Shown here piece by piece: positions 7,317 to 15,508 of a DNA stretch of 30,148 nucleotides. The notes beneath the pieces are model-generated. The model saw only the letters and a program-made list of their open reading frames with translations. It was not told the DNA's origin and did not search any database. Position 1 is the stretch's first letter, and every line of letters starts with the position of its first letter. The translations under genes and the position numbers were made by a program. This DNA is from TMED27 sp964350695 (GTDB taxonomy: Bacteria; Pseudomonadota; Alphaproteobacteria; Micavibrionales; Micavibrionaceae): assembly GCA_964350695.1 (NCBI GenBank), contig CAYGKM010000017.1, positions 1 to 30,148 on the forward strand, in the 5' to 3' direction.

Positions 7317-8864
7317 TTATTTAGGTAGTCTGGAAAGCCAGCCAATAATAATAAAACAGCCCGTTGCCAATAAGAAAAGCGCCAATTTAAAACCTGTTGA
7401 AAACCTTCCGCTTTCAATTTTAGCGGGAAGCTCGTAAGTGGTTACTGCACTTTCAAACAAAGCAGAGGGTGTAATAGTTCCACCATAAGGAGAAACAACC
7501 GTTGAAATGCCGGTATTGGCAGAGCGAATAACAGGCACACCTGTTTCAATCGCTCTGAAAACCGCCTTTGTAAGATGTTGATATGGCCCCGCGCTCATCC
7601 CGTACCAGCCGTCATTTGTCACATTCACAATAAAATCAGGAATCTGGTCTTTCTCAACCGCTTTATGGGGAAACAAAATCTCGTAACAAATCAGCGGGCT
7701 ATAGCTCAAACCTTCTTCGGTCATGGGCGTTTCCGGCCCGCCGCCGGTCTTAAAACCCTGAAACTGCGCAACAGGCGCAAGCGGAATATAGTTTTGAAAC
7801 GGAATATATTCGCCAAACGGCACAAGATGCGATTTATCATACTGGTTCACAATCCGCGCATCGCGGTTCAGCATCACCAATGAGTTCGTATATTCCTGCG
7901 TCTCGGGCTTAAAATCCAATAGCCCCGTAAAGAGTGACGCGCCATTCGGGTATGAATAAAGCATTGCCTTGATCGTGCCGCGCACGCCCGGATCATTCAT
8001 CAACCAATAACTCATCGCCGTTTCCGGCCACACTATATAGGTTGTTTTTATATCTTCCGCAGTGGCTTTTGATTGCTCGATCATATGCGCAAAATGGTTC
8101 ACCATCTTGTCGCGCTGCCATTTCTCGGATTGATTGATATTGGGCTGCACGATTTTGATTTGAATATTTTCATTCACATCCTGTGATGCATTTTGAAGGC
8201 GCATTGACCCAAAGCCAAAACACAGCGCCGCGCTTAAAAGCGCGATCAAGATAACGGGCAATGATCGCTTCGCAGGAAGAACGAATAAAAGCGAGAAAGC
8301 CCCAGTCCAAAAAATCGTGAGAAAACTCAAGAAATAGGCATCACTATAGAATAAAATCTGGAGCATTTCGGGCGTGCCCGCCCACGCATATCCATAAAGA
8401 TTCCAGGGAAAACCCGTAAACAAAACGCCGCGCAGCAGCTCAAAAATTCCGAAGACGCCGACAAACCCAAAAAACCCGGATACGGATTTAAGCTTGAAAA
8501 CCGCTTTGCTGATTAGCGCAGACACGCCTGTAAAAAACGCCAGCACCGCAGGAAGTCCCGACACAGCCAAAGGCCACGCCCATTTATAATCATTCCCTTC
8601 AACCAGCAGCGCGTTGCCGATCCACGACAAGCCAAAAACGAAATACGCGAAACCAAAAAGCCAGCCATAAAAAAACGCAGCCTTTTTTGAAGAGGAAAAC
8701 GCCAGCGCCATATATAAAACGGAAAAACTAACGGGCAGGACATACCACGCACTTAACGGCGCCATAGACAAAGCGCCGAGCGCGCCTGCAAGAAGGCACA
8801 AAGGTGCGGCATAAAAAAAGCGGCTCATCGCCGTTTCACAAAAACTCTGAAGTCTTTGAAACAT
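7317..8864 (-). CDS. lnt: Apolipoprotein N-acyltransferase Lnt
   Basis: Lnt adds the third acyl chain to the N-terminal cysteine of lipoproteins in the inner membrane, the last step of lipoprotein maturation in Gram-negative bacteria. The 515-residue product has about six N-terminal membrane segments (roughly residues 10-220), a periplasmic carbon-nitrogen hydrolase domain, and a final membrane helix near the C-terminus. The catalytic triad is visible: Glu in VWPETAMSYW, Lys in YDKSHLVPFGEYIPF and Cys in LICYEILFP. The start codon shares one base with the corC stop (TAATG), which implies coupling. The order corC-lnt is conserved in alphaproteobacteria. Length and motifs are normal. Confidence 0.96.
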   Translation of the reverse strand: MFQRLQSFCETAMSRFFYAAPLCLLAGALGALSMAPLSAWYVLPVSFSVLYMALAFSSSKKAAFFYGWLFGFAYFVFGLSWIGNALLVEGNDYKWAWPLAVSGLPAVLAFFTGVSALISKAVFKLKSVSGFFGFVGVFGIFELLRGVLFTGFPWNLYGYAWAGTPEMLQILFYSDAYFLSFLTIFWTGAFSLLFVLPAKRSLPVILIALLSAALCFGFGSMRLQNASQDVNENIQIKIVQPNINQSEKWQRDKMVNHFAHMIEQSKATAEDIKTTYIVWPETAMSYWLMNDPGVRGTIKAMLYSYPNGASLFTGLLDFKPETQEYTNSLVMLNRDARIVNQYDKSHLVPFGEYIPFQNYIPLAPVAQFQGFKTGGGPETPMTEEGLSYSPLICYEILFPHKAVEKDQIPDFIVNVTNDGWYGMSAGPYQHLTKAVFRAIETGVPVIRSANTGISTVVSPYGGTITPSALFESAVTTYELPAKIESGRFSTGFKLALFLLATGCFIIIGWLSRLPK

Positions 8865-9832
8865 TACTCTGCCGCCCTGTTTTGCGCCTCACCAGACATG
8901 GCCGGTATTTTTTTAATTTTGATTGTCGCAATGCGCCGCGGATCGGCCTCAAGAATTTCAAAAATCATACCGCTAGGGTGTGAAATAATTTCACCGCGCG
9001 CAGGCACGCGCCCCGCTGTCGCAAACACAAGCCCGCCAAGGGTTTCACATTCCTCGCGCTCTTCTTCGCTTAAAATCTGTCCGTATTTTTCTTCAAAATC
9101 ATCAATATCCAGCCGTGCATCCGCAATCACCGAACCGTTCGGCGTCTCCGTCATTTGCGGTACTTCAACCGTGTCATGTTCATCGTCTATCTCGCCGATA
9201 ATGTTTTCAATCACATCGCCAATCGTCACCAAACCGTCAATCCCGCCATACTCGTCCACCACCAAAGCCATGTGGCGGCGCGTCTGACGCATTTTCAAAA
9301 GCAAATCCAGAACGGGCAGGGCAGGCGATACAATCGGAATATCCGTAACAAGCTTCTTGATCTCGGGCGATTTGCCTTGCGCCAAAGTCTCGAGAATATC
9401 TTTGATGTGGATCGTGCCCAAAACCTCATCAAGAGTTTCGCGATAGACGGGCAGGCGGCTGACTTGTTTATCTGCCAAAAGCTTGAATAGATCTTCCTTT
9501 GTCGCGTTCACTTCAATCGCAATGATATCGGCGCGCGGGATCATCACGTCATGCACTTTCTCATCCTGAAGATTGAGGATGTTGGACAAAAGCACACGCT
9601 CATGGGTGGATACGGAATCTGAGGTAAAGTTCTGCGGCTCTTCGATATATTCTTCGATAGCTTCACGCAAAGTGCTGTCAGGTTTTTTTGAACCCGTAAT
9701 CAAATATTTAATGCGTTTTAAAAAACCGTCTCTCCCCACATTTTGAACCTGCTGAACATGCTGTTCCTCTGCGGGGTTCGTACTCGAAGGGTCGTCTGAC
9801 GCGGGCTGTATCTCTGTAATCATTTTTAACAT
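8864..9832 (-). CDS. corC: CorC/HlyC-family CBS-domain protein
   Basis: The 322-residue product has a variable acidic N-terminus, then a pair of CBS domains (about residues 85-210; VHDVMIPRADIIAIEV and VDEYGGIDGLVTIGDVIENI). A C-terminal CorC_HlyC transporter-associated domain follows (about 235-315, ETLGGLVFATAGRVPARGE). There are no membrane segments, so this is the soluble CorC/YbeX type rather than the membrane-bound CNNM type. It is linked to magnesium/cobalt efflux and, in the ybeZ-ybeY-ybeX-lnt gene set, to ribosome and envelope homeostasis; the exact role is unsettled. It starts 16 bp after ybeY and overlaps lnt by one base. Confidence 0.92.
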   Translation of the reverse strand: MLKMITEIQPASDDPSSTNPAEEQHVQQVQNVGRDGFLKRIKYLITGSKKPDSTLREAIEEYIEEPQNFTSDSVSTHERVLLSNILNLQDEKVHDVMIPRADIIAIEVNATKEDLFKLLADKQVSRLPVYRETLDEVLGTIHIKDILETLAQGKSPEIKKLVTDIPIVSPALPVLDLLLKMRQTRRHMALVVDEYGGIDGLVTIGDVIENIIGEIDDEHDTVEVPQMTETPNGSVIADARLDIDDFEEKYGQILSEEEREECETLGGLVFATAGRVPARGEIISHPSGMIFEILEADPRRIATIKIKKIPAMSGEAQNRAAE

Positions 9833-9848
9833 CTAAATAAAAAAACCA

Positions 9849-10301
9849 CTATGCCACAGAAAATCCATCTTCATAAGGGTTTTTTATACCCATCATGCTT
9901 AAGATTTGAATCTCTAAACTCTCCATCTCCTCGGCCTCGGCATCTTCAAGGTGATCATAGCCCAATAGATGCAAACATCCATGAACGAGTAAATGCGTGA
10001 AGTGATGCTCAAAACTCTTTTTTTGTGCAATCGCTTCATTCTCGATGGTTTCGATCGCCAATACAATATCACCGAGCATCGGCGGCTCATTGGGGAAGGA
10101 TAAAACATTTGTCGGTGAGTCTTTGCCGCGATAATCCTTGTTCAGCTCCCGCACGAATTCATCATTCGACAGCACAATGCTGACCTCCGCTACGGCCAAA
10201 TCCAGATGTGTCAAAACCTTGGTAATCACATCACGCGCCATAGTTTCGGATGCGTTTTCCCAATGCCCTGCATTCACAGATATATCAATGTCGTAAGTCA
10301 T
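9849..10301 (-). CDS. ybeY: Endoribonuclease YbeY (rRNA maturation)
   Basis: YbeY is a metal-dependent RNase for 16S rRNA 3'-end maturation and ribosome quality control. The 150-residue product carries the diagnostic zinc-binding motif HGCLHLLGYDH (three His ligands) at about residues 110-120, followed by an acidic helix (LEDAEAEEMESLE), and the upstream YRGKDSPTNVLSFP segment typical of the family. It lies 6 bp after phoH and 16 bp before corC, in the classic phoH-ybeY-corC-lnt order. Length is typical. Confidence 0.96.
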   Translation of the reverse strand: MTYDIDISVNAGHWENASETMARDVITKVLTHLDLAVAEVSIVLSNDEFVRELNKDYRGKDSPTNVLSFPNEPPMLGDIVLAIETIENEAIAQKKSFEHHFTHLLVHGCLHLLGYDHLEDAEAEEMESLEIQILSMMGIKNPYEDGFSVA

Positions 10302-10307
10302 AAAGGT

Positions 10308-11267
10308 CTATTTGTTTTGTTGATCGTAAGCGTTGACAATCTTGCTCACCAATTTGTGGCGAATAACATCGTCTTTTGCGAAGCGTGTAAAGTGAATACC
10401 CTCCACGCCTTCAAGAATTTCTGTGGCATCCCGCAGACCAGATTTAACGCCAATCGGCAAATCGGTCTGGGATAAATCACCCGTAATCACCATGCGCGAG
10501 GATTCTCCGAGGCGCGTCAGCAGCATCTTCATCTGCGTACAAGTTGTGTTTTGCGCTTCATCAAGAATAACAAACGCGTTTGAAAGCGTCCGTCCGCGCA
10601 TGAAAGCCAGCGGCGCAACTTCAATCTCGCCGGTTTCCATTTTCTTCAATAACAACTCGTTCGGAATCATATCCTGAAGCGCGTCATAAATCGGACGTAA
10701 ATAAGGATCAACTTTGTCTTTCATATCCCCGGGCAGAAAGCCCAGATTTTCTCCGGCTTCCACGGCAGGGCGGCAAAAAATCAAGCGCTCGACAATGCCA
10801 TCAAGGAACATCGAAACCGCCACCGCCACCGCCAAATAGGTTTTACCCGTACCCGCAGGGCCAAGCCCGAAAACCATCTCGTTGTCGAGAATGGCGTTTA
10901 TATACGCCGCCTGATTAGGCGAGCGCGGTAAAATCTTTTTCTTCTTGGTGACAATCACGATATCTTTATCATTCATAGGGTGTTTCTTCCCGTTCTTTGG
11001 TTTCTTCTCGCTGATAAATCGCAGCTCGGCGTCAATATCGGCCTTGCTGAGTTCGGGGTGCATTTCTACGCGCCGCCATAATGAATTGAGTATTTTTTCC
11101 GCGATTAAAACGTCGCCTGATTTGCCCGATAGGGTCAGGGCGTTTCCGCGGTCGGATATCTGAATACCGAGCTTTTTCTCGAGATATTCAAGGTTCGCGT
11201 TATGCTCGCCAAAGAAAACGGGCAGTAACGCATTGTTTTCAAACTCTAATATCTGGTTTGCGTTCAA
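10308..11267 (-). CDS. phoH: PhoH-family ATPase (YbeZ)
   Basis: This 319-residue protein belongs to the PhoH/YbeZ P-loop ATPases, the usual partner of YbeY in RNA metabolism. An N-terminal KH-like part (about 1-110) precedes the ATPase domain with Walker A GPAGTGKT near residue 141 and Walker B FVILDEAQNTT near 230. The open frame begins at a TTG codon (11265-11267) with GGAAAAAC upstream. No in-frame ATG lies near, and the normal family start (LEFENNALLPVFFGEHNANL) needs this position, so I accept TTG. It heads the run phoH-ybeY-corC-lnt. Confidence 0.94.
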   Translation of the reverse strand: MNANQILEFENNALLPVFFGEHNANLEYLEKKLGIQISDRGNALTLSGKSGDVLIAEKILNSLWRRVEMHPELSKADIDAELRFISEKKPKNGKKHPMNDKDIVIVTKKKKILPRSPNQAAYINAILDNEMVFGLGPAGTGKTYLAVAVAVSMFLDGIVERLIFCRPAVEAGENLGFLPGDMKDKVDPYLRPIYDALQDMIPNELLLKKMETGEIEVAPLAFMRGRTLSNAFVILDEAQNTTCTQMKMLLTRLGESSRMVITGDLSQTDLPIGVKSGLRDATEILEGVEGIHFTRFAKDDVIRHKLVSKIVNAYDQQNK

Positions 11268-11334
11268 ATAAAGTTTTTCCTTTTATTCCCTATACTATAC
11301 CATAGAAATGGTTAACAAGGTCTACAAAATCAAG

Positions 11335-11577
11335 ATGGAATGGGTTCTTTATATACTGCAATGCAAGGACGGAAGTCTCTATACGGGGATTACCAATGAC
11401 CTTGAGGCGCGCATAAAAGCCCATGAAAGCGGGCAGGGTGCAAAATACACGCGAAACCGCGGGCCGTTCACCCTTAAATATACTGAAAATCACGAAAGCC
11501 GCAGCCTCGCATCAAAACGCGAAATCGAAATCAAAGCCTTAAGCCGTGAAGAAAAGCTGATACTGATCGCTGCTTAA
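11335..11577 (+). CDS. GIY-YIG nuclease domain protein (UPF0213/YhbQ type)
   Basis: A single GIY-YIG domain of about 80 residues: WVLYILQCKDGSLYTGITND carries the two tyrosine/glycine motifs, followed by the helix with Arg (LEARIKAHESG), the YTRNRGPF segment and a Glu-containing helix (SKREIEIKALSR). Proteins of this stand-alone kind are predicted DNA-structure nucleases of unknown cellular role. I chose ATG 11335 because the domain begins there; an in-frame ATG at 11308 would add nine residues. It is the only plus-strand gene in the first 14.9 kb. It is convergent with typA and their stop codons share the tetramer TTAA. Confidence 0.88.
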   Translation: MEWVLYILQCKDGSLYTGITNDLEARIKAHESGQGAKYTRNRGPFTLKYTENHESRSLASKREIEIKALSREEKLILIAA

Positions 11578-13391
11578 GCGCCTGCGCGCATCGCTCTTTT
11601 ACGATCATGCGGGTTCAGGTGCAATTTACGCAAACGAAGTGAATTCGGCGTAACTTCAAGCAACTCGTCATCATTGATATACGCCATCATGTCCTCAAGC
11701 GACATCTTGCGCGGCGGCGTAAGCTTCACCGCATCATCCGTACCCGATGCCCGCACGTTCGTAAGCTGCTTCCCTTTCAGGATATTCACTTCCAAATCAT
11801 TTTCGCGGTTATGTTCGCCGACAATCATCCCGCCATAAACAGGTGTCTGGTGCTCAACAAACATCACGCCGCGGTCCTGCAGGTTGAAAATCGCATATGC
11901 AACGGCTGTGCCTTGTTCCATCGCAATCAACGCGCCGTGGCGACGTTGCGGGATGTCGCCTTTATATGGTGCATAAGAATGGAACACACGGTTGAAAACA
12001 CCTGTTCCGCGTGTGTCGGTCATGAATTGTGATTGATACCCGATAAGCCCGCGTGACGGCGCTAGGAAGGTAATGCGTGTCTTGCCTGCGCCAGATGCGC
12101 GCATATCTGTCATGTCGGCCTTGCGGCGGTTCATTTTATCAACAACTGTCGATGAATATTCTTCATCAACATCAATCGTCACTTCTTCAATCGGCTCAAG
12201 GCGTTCACCGTTTTCTTCTTTGTAAAGAACTTTGGGGCGTGAAACCGTAAGCTCGAAACCTTCACGGCGCATCGTCTCGATCAAAACGCCGAGCTGCAGT
12301 TCACCGCGACCACCAATTTCAAACGCATCCTTATTTTCACTTTCCTGGAAAGTAATCGCAACATTCACTTCCGCTTCGGATAATAAACGATCACGGATCA
12401 TCGTGGATGTCACCTTCGATCCGTCTTGACCCGCAAGCGGAGAATCGTTCACGCTGATCGTCACGGCCATGGTCGGTGGATCAATCGGCGTAGATTGAAC
12501 AGGCGTAGTAAGCGCAGGCGCGCCGATCGTATCGGCAACAGAGGCTTTGGTAAGTCCGGCAATACAGATGATGTCGCCTACATTCACTTGGTTCACAGGA
12601 ACGCGCTCCGTCCCGTCAAACGTCAAAAGCTTGGTCAAACGACCGTTTTCAATGGTCTTACCGTCAAGGCCCATCGCCTTCACGGTGTCGTTCACTTTCG
12701 CGGAGCCTGAAATAACGCGGCCTGTCAAACAGCGCCCGAGGAAAGGGTCGGCATCTAAAAGCGTCGCCAGCATCGCAAATGGTGCGTTTTTATCACCCTT
12801 TGGCGGCTCGACATGCTTCAAAACCAAATCCAAAAGCGGTGTCAAATCTTTGCGCTCATGCTCCAAATCGGAAACGCACCACCCATCACGGCCTGATGCA
12901 TACATAATCGGAAAATCGAGTTGCTCGTCTGTTGCGTCCAAAGACACGAATAGATCAAACACTTCATCAACCACTTCTTCAGGGCGGCCATCAGGGCGGT
13001 CAATCTTGTTGATAATCACTATGGGCTTAAGCCCTTGCTTAAGCGCTTTGCCCAAAACGAATTTCGTTTGCGGCATCGGGCCTTCGGCTGCATCGGTTAA
13101 AAGAATAACGCCGTCTGCCATGTGAAGAACGCGCTCAACTTCGCCGCCGAAATCCGCGTGACCGGGCGTGTCGATAATGTTGATCCGCACATCACCCCAT
13201 TGAATGGAAGTTGGTTTTGCCAAAATTGTAATCCCGCGCTCTTTTTCAAGATCGCCGGAATCCATCACACAAACATCTACATTCTGGTTGTCGCGAAACA
13301 TCCCCGATTGTTTCATCATGGAATCAATGAGTGTCGTTTTTCCGTGGTCAACGTGCGCGATAATCGCGATGTTGCGTAATTCTTGTGTCAT
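11574..13391 (-). CDS. typA: Translational GTPase TypA/BipA
   Basis: TypA/BipA is a ribosome-binding GTPase of the EF-G type, involved in 50S subunit assembly and stress adaptation. The 605-residue product has the family length and order. G1 is AHVDHGKTTLIDSM, G3 DTPGHADFGGEV and G4 NKIDRPDGRPEEV, followed by domain II, EF-G-like domains III and V (GRGELQLGVLIETMRREGFEL) and the BipA-specific C-terminal domain (NDLEVNILKGKQLTNVRASG). It sits between miaB and phoH, which are adjacent in many alphaproteobacteria, so typA and the GIY-YIG gene look like a local insertion into the conserved order. Confidence 0.97.
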   Translation of the reverse strand: MTQELRNIAIIAHVDHGKTTLIDSMMKQSGMFRDNQNVDVCVMDSGDLEKERGITILAKPTSIQWGDVRINIIDTPGHADFGGEVERVLHMADGVILLTDAAEGPMPQTKFVLGKALKQGLKPIVIINKIDRPDGRPEEVVDEVFDLFVSLDATDEQLDFPIMYASGRDGWCVSDLEHERKDLTPLLDLVLKHVEPPKGDKNAPFAMLATLLDADPFLGRCLTGRVISGSAKVNDTVKAMGLDGKTIENGRLTKLLTFDGTERVPVNQVNVGDIICIAGLTKASVADTIGAPALTTPVQSTPIDPPTMAVTISVNDSPLAGQDGSKVTSTMIRDRLLSEAEVNVAITFQESENKDAFEIGGRGELQLGVLIETMRREGFELTVSRPKVLYKEENGERLEPIEEVTIDVDEEYSSTVVDKMNRRKADMTDMRASGAGKTRITFLAPSRGLIGYQSQFMTDTRGTGVFNRVFHSYAPYKGDIPQRRHGALIAMEQGTAVAYAIFNLQDRGVMFVEHQTPVYGGMIVGEHNRENDLEVNILKGKQLTNVRASGTDDAVKLTPPRKMSLEDMMAYINDDELLEVTPNSLRLRKLHLNPHDRKRAMRAGA

Positions 13392-13422
13392 TTATATGCC
13401 GTTCTTTTAAGAAAATTTTTAA

Positions 13423-13475
13423 TTCGCACAGATGTCTACAGAATTCATAGGCAAAAGGGAAGGATAAAGTGCGAA
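13423..13475. repeat. Inverted repeat between miaB and typA
   Basis: TTCGCAC (13423-13429) and GTGCGAA (13469-13475) are perfect 7-bp arms 39 bp apart, filling most of the 88-bp gap between the miaB stop and the typA start. There is no T-run after either arm, so it is not a clear terminator. It might be an operator, an mRNA structure, or chance. Confidence 0.35.
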
Positions 13476-13479
13476 AGCG

Positions 13480-14856
13480 CTATGCCGCAGTTTCGGAGCC
13501 AAGAACTGTTTCAGATGTCACAATATCACCTGTAAGGGAGTTATCGAACCCTTCCGTGATTTTCACATTCGCAATTGTGTTCATCAAACGTGAATTGGCC
13601 TGCACAAAAACAGACTGGGAAAACGGTGAGCGTCCAACAAGCTGTCCTTCATGCTTTCCTTTACGGTCAAACAAAACAGGCAGTGTCATCCCAACGCTTT
13701 GGCGGTTAAACTCAATTTGTTGCTGGTTTAGCAAGCCCTGCAAGCGGCTCAAACGCTCAGATGCAATATCATCACGCACAAGGTTCGTCATGTTCGCCGC
13801 CGGCGTTCCGGGGCGCGCAGAGAACTTGAATGAATAACAAGACACAAATTTCACCCGCTCCACCATATCCATGGTCTGCATAAAATCTTCTTCCGTCTCA
13901 CCCGGAAAACCCACGATAAAGTCCGAGGAAAACGTGATATCTGGGCGGCTGGCGCGAAGGCGATCAATCACATCAAAATAAAGATCGCGTGTATGCTTGC
14001 GGTTCATCGCCTTCAAAATCTTGTCTGATCCTGATTGCACAGGCAAATGCAGAAACGGCATAAGTTTATCAAGCTCCCCATGGGCGGCGATCAAATCATC
14101 ATCCATATCGCGCGGGTGCGACGTCGTGTAGCGAATGCGCTCCACGCCTTCAATCTCGTTTATGCTGCGCATAAGCTGCGCCAATCCCCAAACACTTCCA
14201 TCAGGGCCAATCCCGTGAAACGCGTTCACATTCTGCCCCAAGAGGATAATTTCAAGCGCCCCGTTATCAACCAAGCGCTTCGCTTCATCAATAATCTCCT
14301 GCGCAGTGCGGGAATATTCGCTGCCACGTGTATATGGCACAACGCAGAACGTGCAAAACTTGTCACAACCCTCTTGAATAGACAAAAACGCAGACACGCC
14401 TGAATTTTTTTGCTCTTCTGGAAGCTTGTCGAATTTGTTGTCACCGGGAAATTCAGTATTCACCACCCGTTCATCGCCGGATGCCTTCAAAACCATTTCG
14501 GGCAGGGTATGATAAACCTGCGGGCCAAAAACCATATCCACATATGGCGCGCGCTCAAGGATGAAATCACCTTCGGCCTGCGCCACACATCCGGCCACTG
14601 CCATAAGCATCTTTTCGCCCTTGGCTTCTTTCGCTTCTTTAAGCGGGCGTAATCGTCCCAAATCAGAAAACACCTTATCGGTGGCTTTTTCGCGAATATG
14701 GCACGTATTCAAAATCACCATATCGGCATCATCGGCAGTATCGGATAGCCCATAACCAAGCGGGCGCAAAATATCCGCCATGCGGTTGCTGTCATAGACA
14801 TTCATCTGACAGCCCCATGTTTTGATAAATAGCTTCTTTTGTTTAGCGGTGCTCAT
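13480..14856 (-). CDS. miaB: tRNA-2-methylthio-N6-dimethylallyladenosine synthase MiaB
   Basis: MiaB is a radical-SAM methylthiotransferase that converts i6A37 to ms2i6A37 in tRNAs reading UNN codons. The N-terminal UPF0004 domain carries three cluster-binding cysteines (KTWGCQMN, NTCHIRE, GCVAQ). The radical SAM motif is CDKFCTFC in QEGCDKFCTFCVVPYTRG, and a TRAM domain closes the protein (about residues 385-450). The open frame extends 47 codons further upstream, but that part is unlike the family, so I placed the start at ATG 14854-14856 (MSTAKQKKLFIKTWGCQMN), giving 458 residues. The upstream gap is shared with a divergent exported protein. Confidence 0.96.
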   Translation of the reverse strand: MSTAKQKKLFIKTWGCQMNVYDSNRMADILRPLGYGLSDTADDADMVILNTCHIREKATDKVFSDLGRLRPLKEAKEAKGEKMLMAVAGCVAQAEGDFILERAPYVDMVFGPQVYHTLPEMVLKASGDERVVNTEFPGDNKFDKLPEEQKNSGVSAFLSIQEGCDKFCTFCVVPYTRGSEYSRTAQEIIDEAKRLVDNGALEIILLGQNVNAFHGIGPDGSVWGLAQLMRSINEIEGVERIRYTTSHPRDMDDDLIAAHGELDKLMPFLHLPVQSGSDKILKAMNRKHTRDLYFDVIDRLRASRPDITFSSDFIVGFPGETEEDFMQTMDMVERVKFVSCYSFKFSARPGTPAANMTNLVRDDIASERLSRLQGLLNQQQIEFNRQSVGMTLPVLFDRKGKHEGQLVGRSPFSQSVFVQANSRLMNTIANVKITEGFDNSLTGDIVTSETVLGSETAA

Positions 14857-14965
14857 GCGCGTTATAAACCACAGCCAAGCAGTAAAAATCAATATAAAAA
14901 CTGGACAAATTCCAAACCTTCGAGGTATGAATAGCCTCACTTTTGAAAAAGGACATAGTACACAG

Positions 14966-15451
14966 ATGCGTTTATTCACTCTTTTGGTCTCGGGCATACT
15001 CTTTTTCGCTGCAAACCATGCACAAGCCGCCAGCTGCTATAGCGCTGTTGAAGCCGAGGCGGAGCAGGGCATCCGCATTCATAGTGAATTGATGGTGATT
15101 GGTTTGAATTGCCAGCATATGGGCAAGCGCGAGGGAATGAACCTATATGGGGAATATCGTAAACTCACCTCTGACCACAGCAGTCTTTTTGCCAAATATG
15201 AAGAAATTCTTTTGGCCTATTTTAAAAAGAACGGCGATAAAAAACCTGAAGCCAACCTCAATACTTTGCGCACTAACTTCGCCAACAAGATATCCAATGA
15301 TGTGGCCGATATGCGCCCCGATGTATTCTGTTCTAAATATGCGCCGCGTGTAACGCAGGCCTCAAAGATGAACAGGGAAGAACTGCGCCGTTGGGCGGCA
15401 AAAATCTATCCTAGCCACCCCGTATCTCAACCGCTTTGCGCGGCAGGGTAA
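14966..15451 (+). CDS. Exported four-cysteine protein of unknown function
   Basis: The product is about 161 residues. It starts with a clean signal peptide (MRLFTLLVSGILFFAANHAQA, cut before ASC), so it is exported to the periplasm or beyond. The mature part is mostly helical and contains four cysteines (in ASCYS, GLNCQH, VFCSKY and QPLCAAG), enough for two disulfides. The phrases IRIHSELMVIGLNCQH and LRTNFANKISNDVADM look like a conserved uncharacterised alphaproteobacterial family, but I cannot name it. The start was chosen at ATG 14966 behind AAAAAGGA; in-frame upstream ATGs (14927, 14822) would spoil the signal peptide and run into miaB. It is divergent from miaB. Confidence 0.8.
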   Translation: MRLFTLLVSGILFFAANHAQAASCYSAVEAEAEQGIRIHSELMVIGLNCQHMGKREGMNLYGEYRKLTSDHSSLFAKYEEILLAYFKKNGDKKPEANLNTLRTNFANKISNDVADMRPDVFCSKYAPRVTQASKMNREELRRWAAKIYPSHPVSQPLCAAG

Positions 15452-15508
15452 ATCCTCCATAAAGCATCGACCTTGAAGTTGACCTATATTTATGTCAGCC
15501 TTTAATTC

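Noticed and set aside
14822..14965. Longer start for the exported protein
   Set aside because: It would run into miaB and bury the signal peptide.
14857..14997. 47-codon N-terminal extension of miaB
   Set aside because: Unlike the MiaB family and overlapping the divergent exported protein; the core starts at the ATG at 14856.
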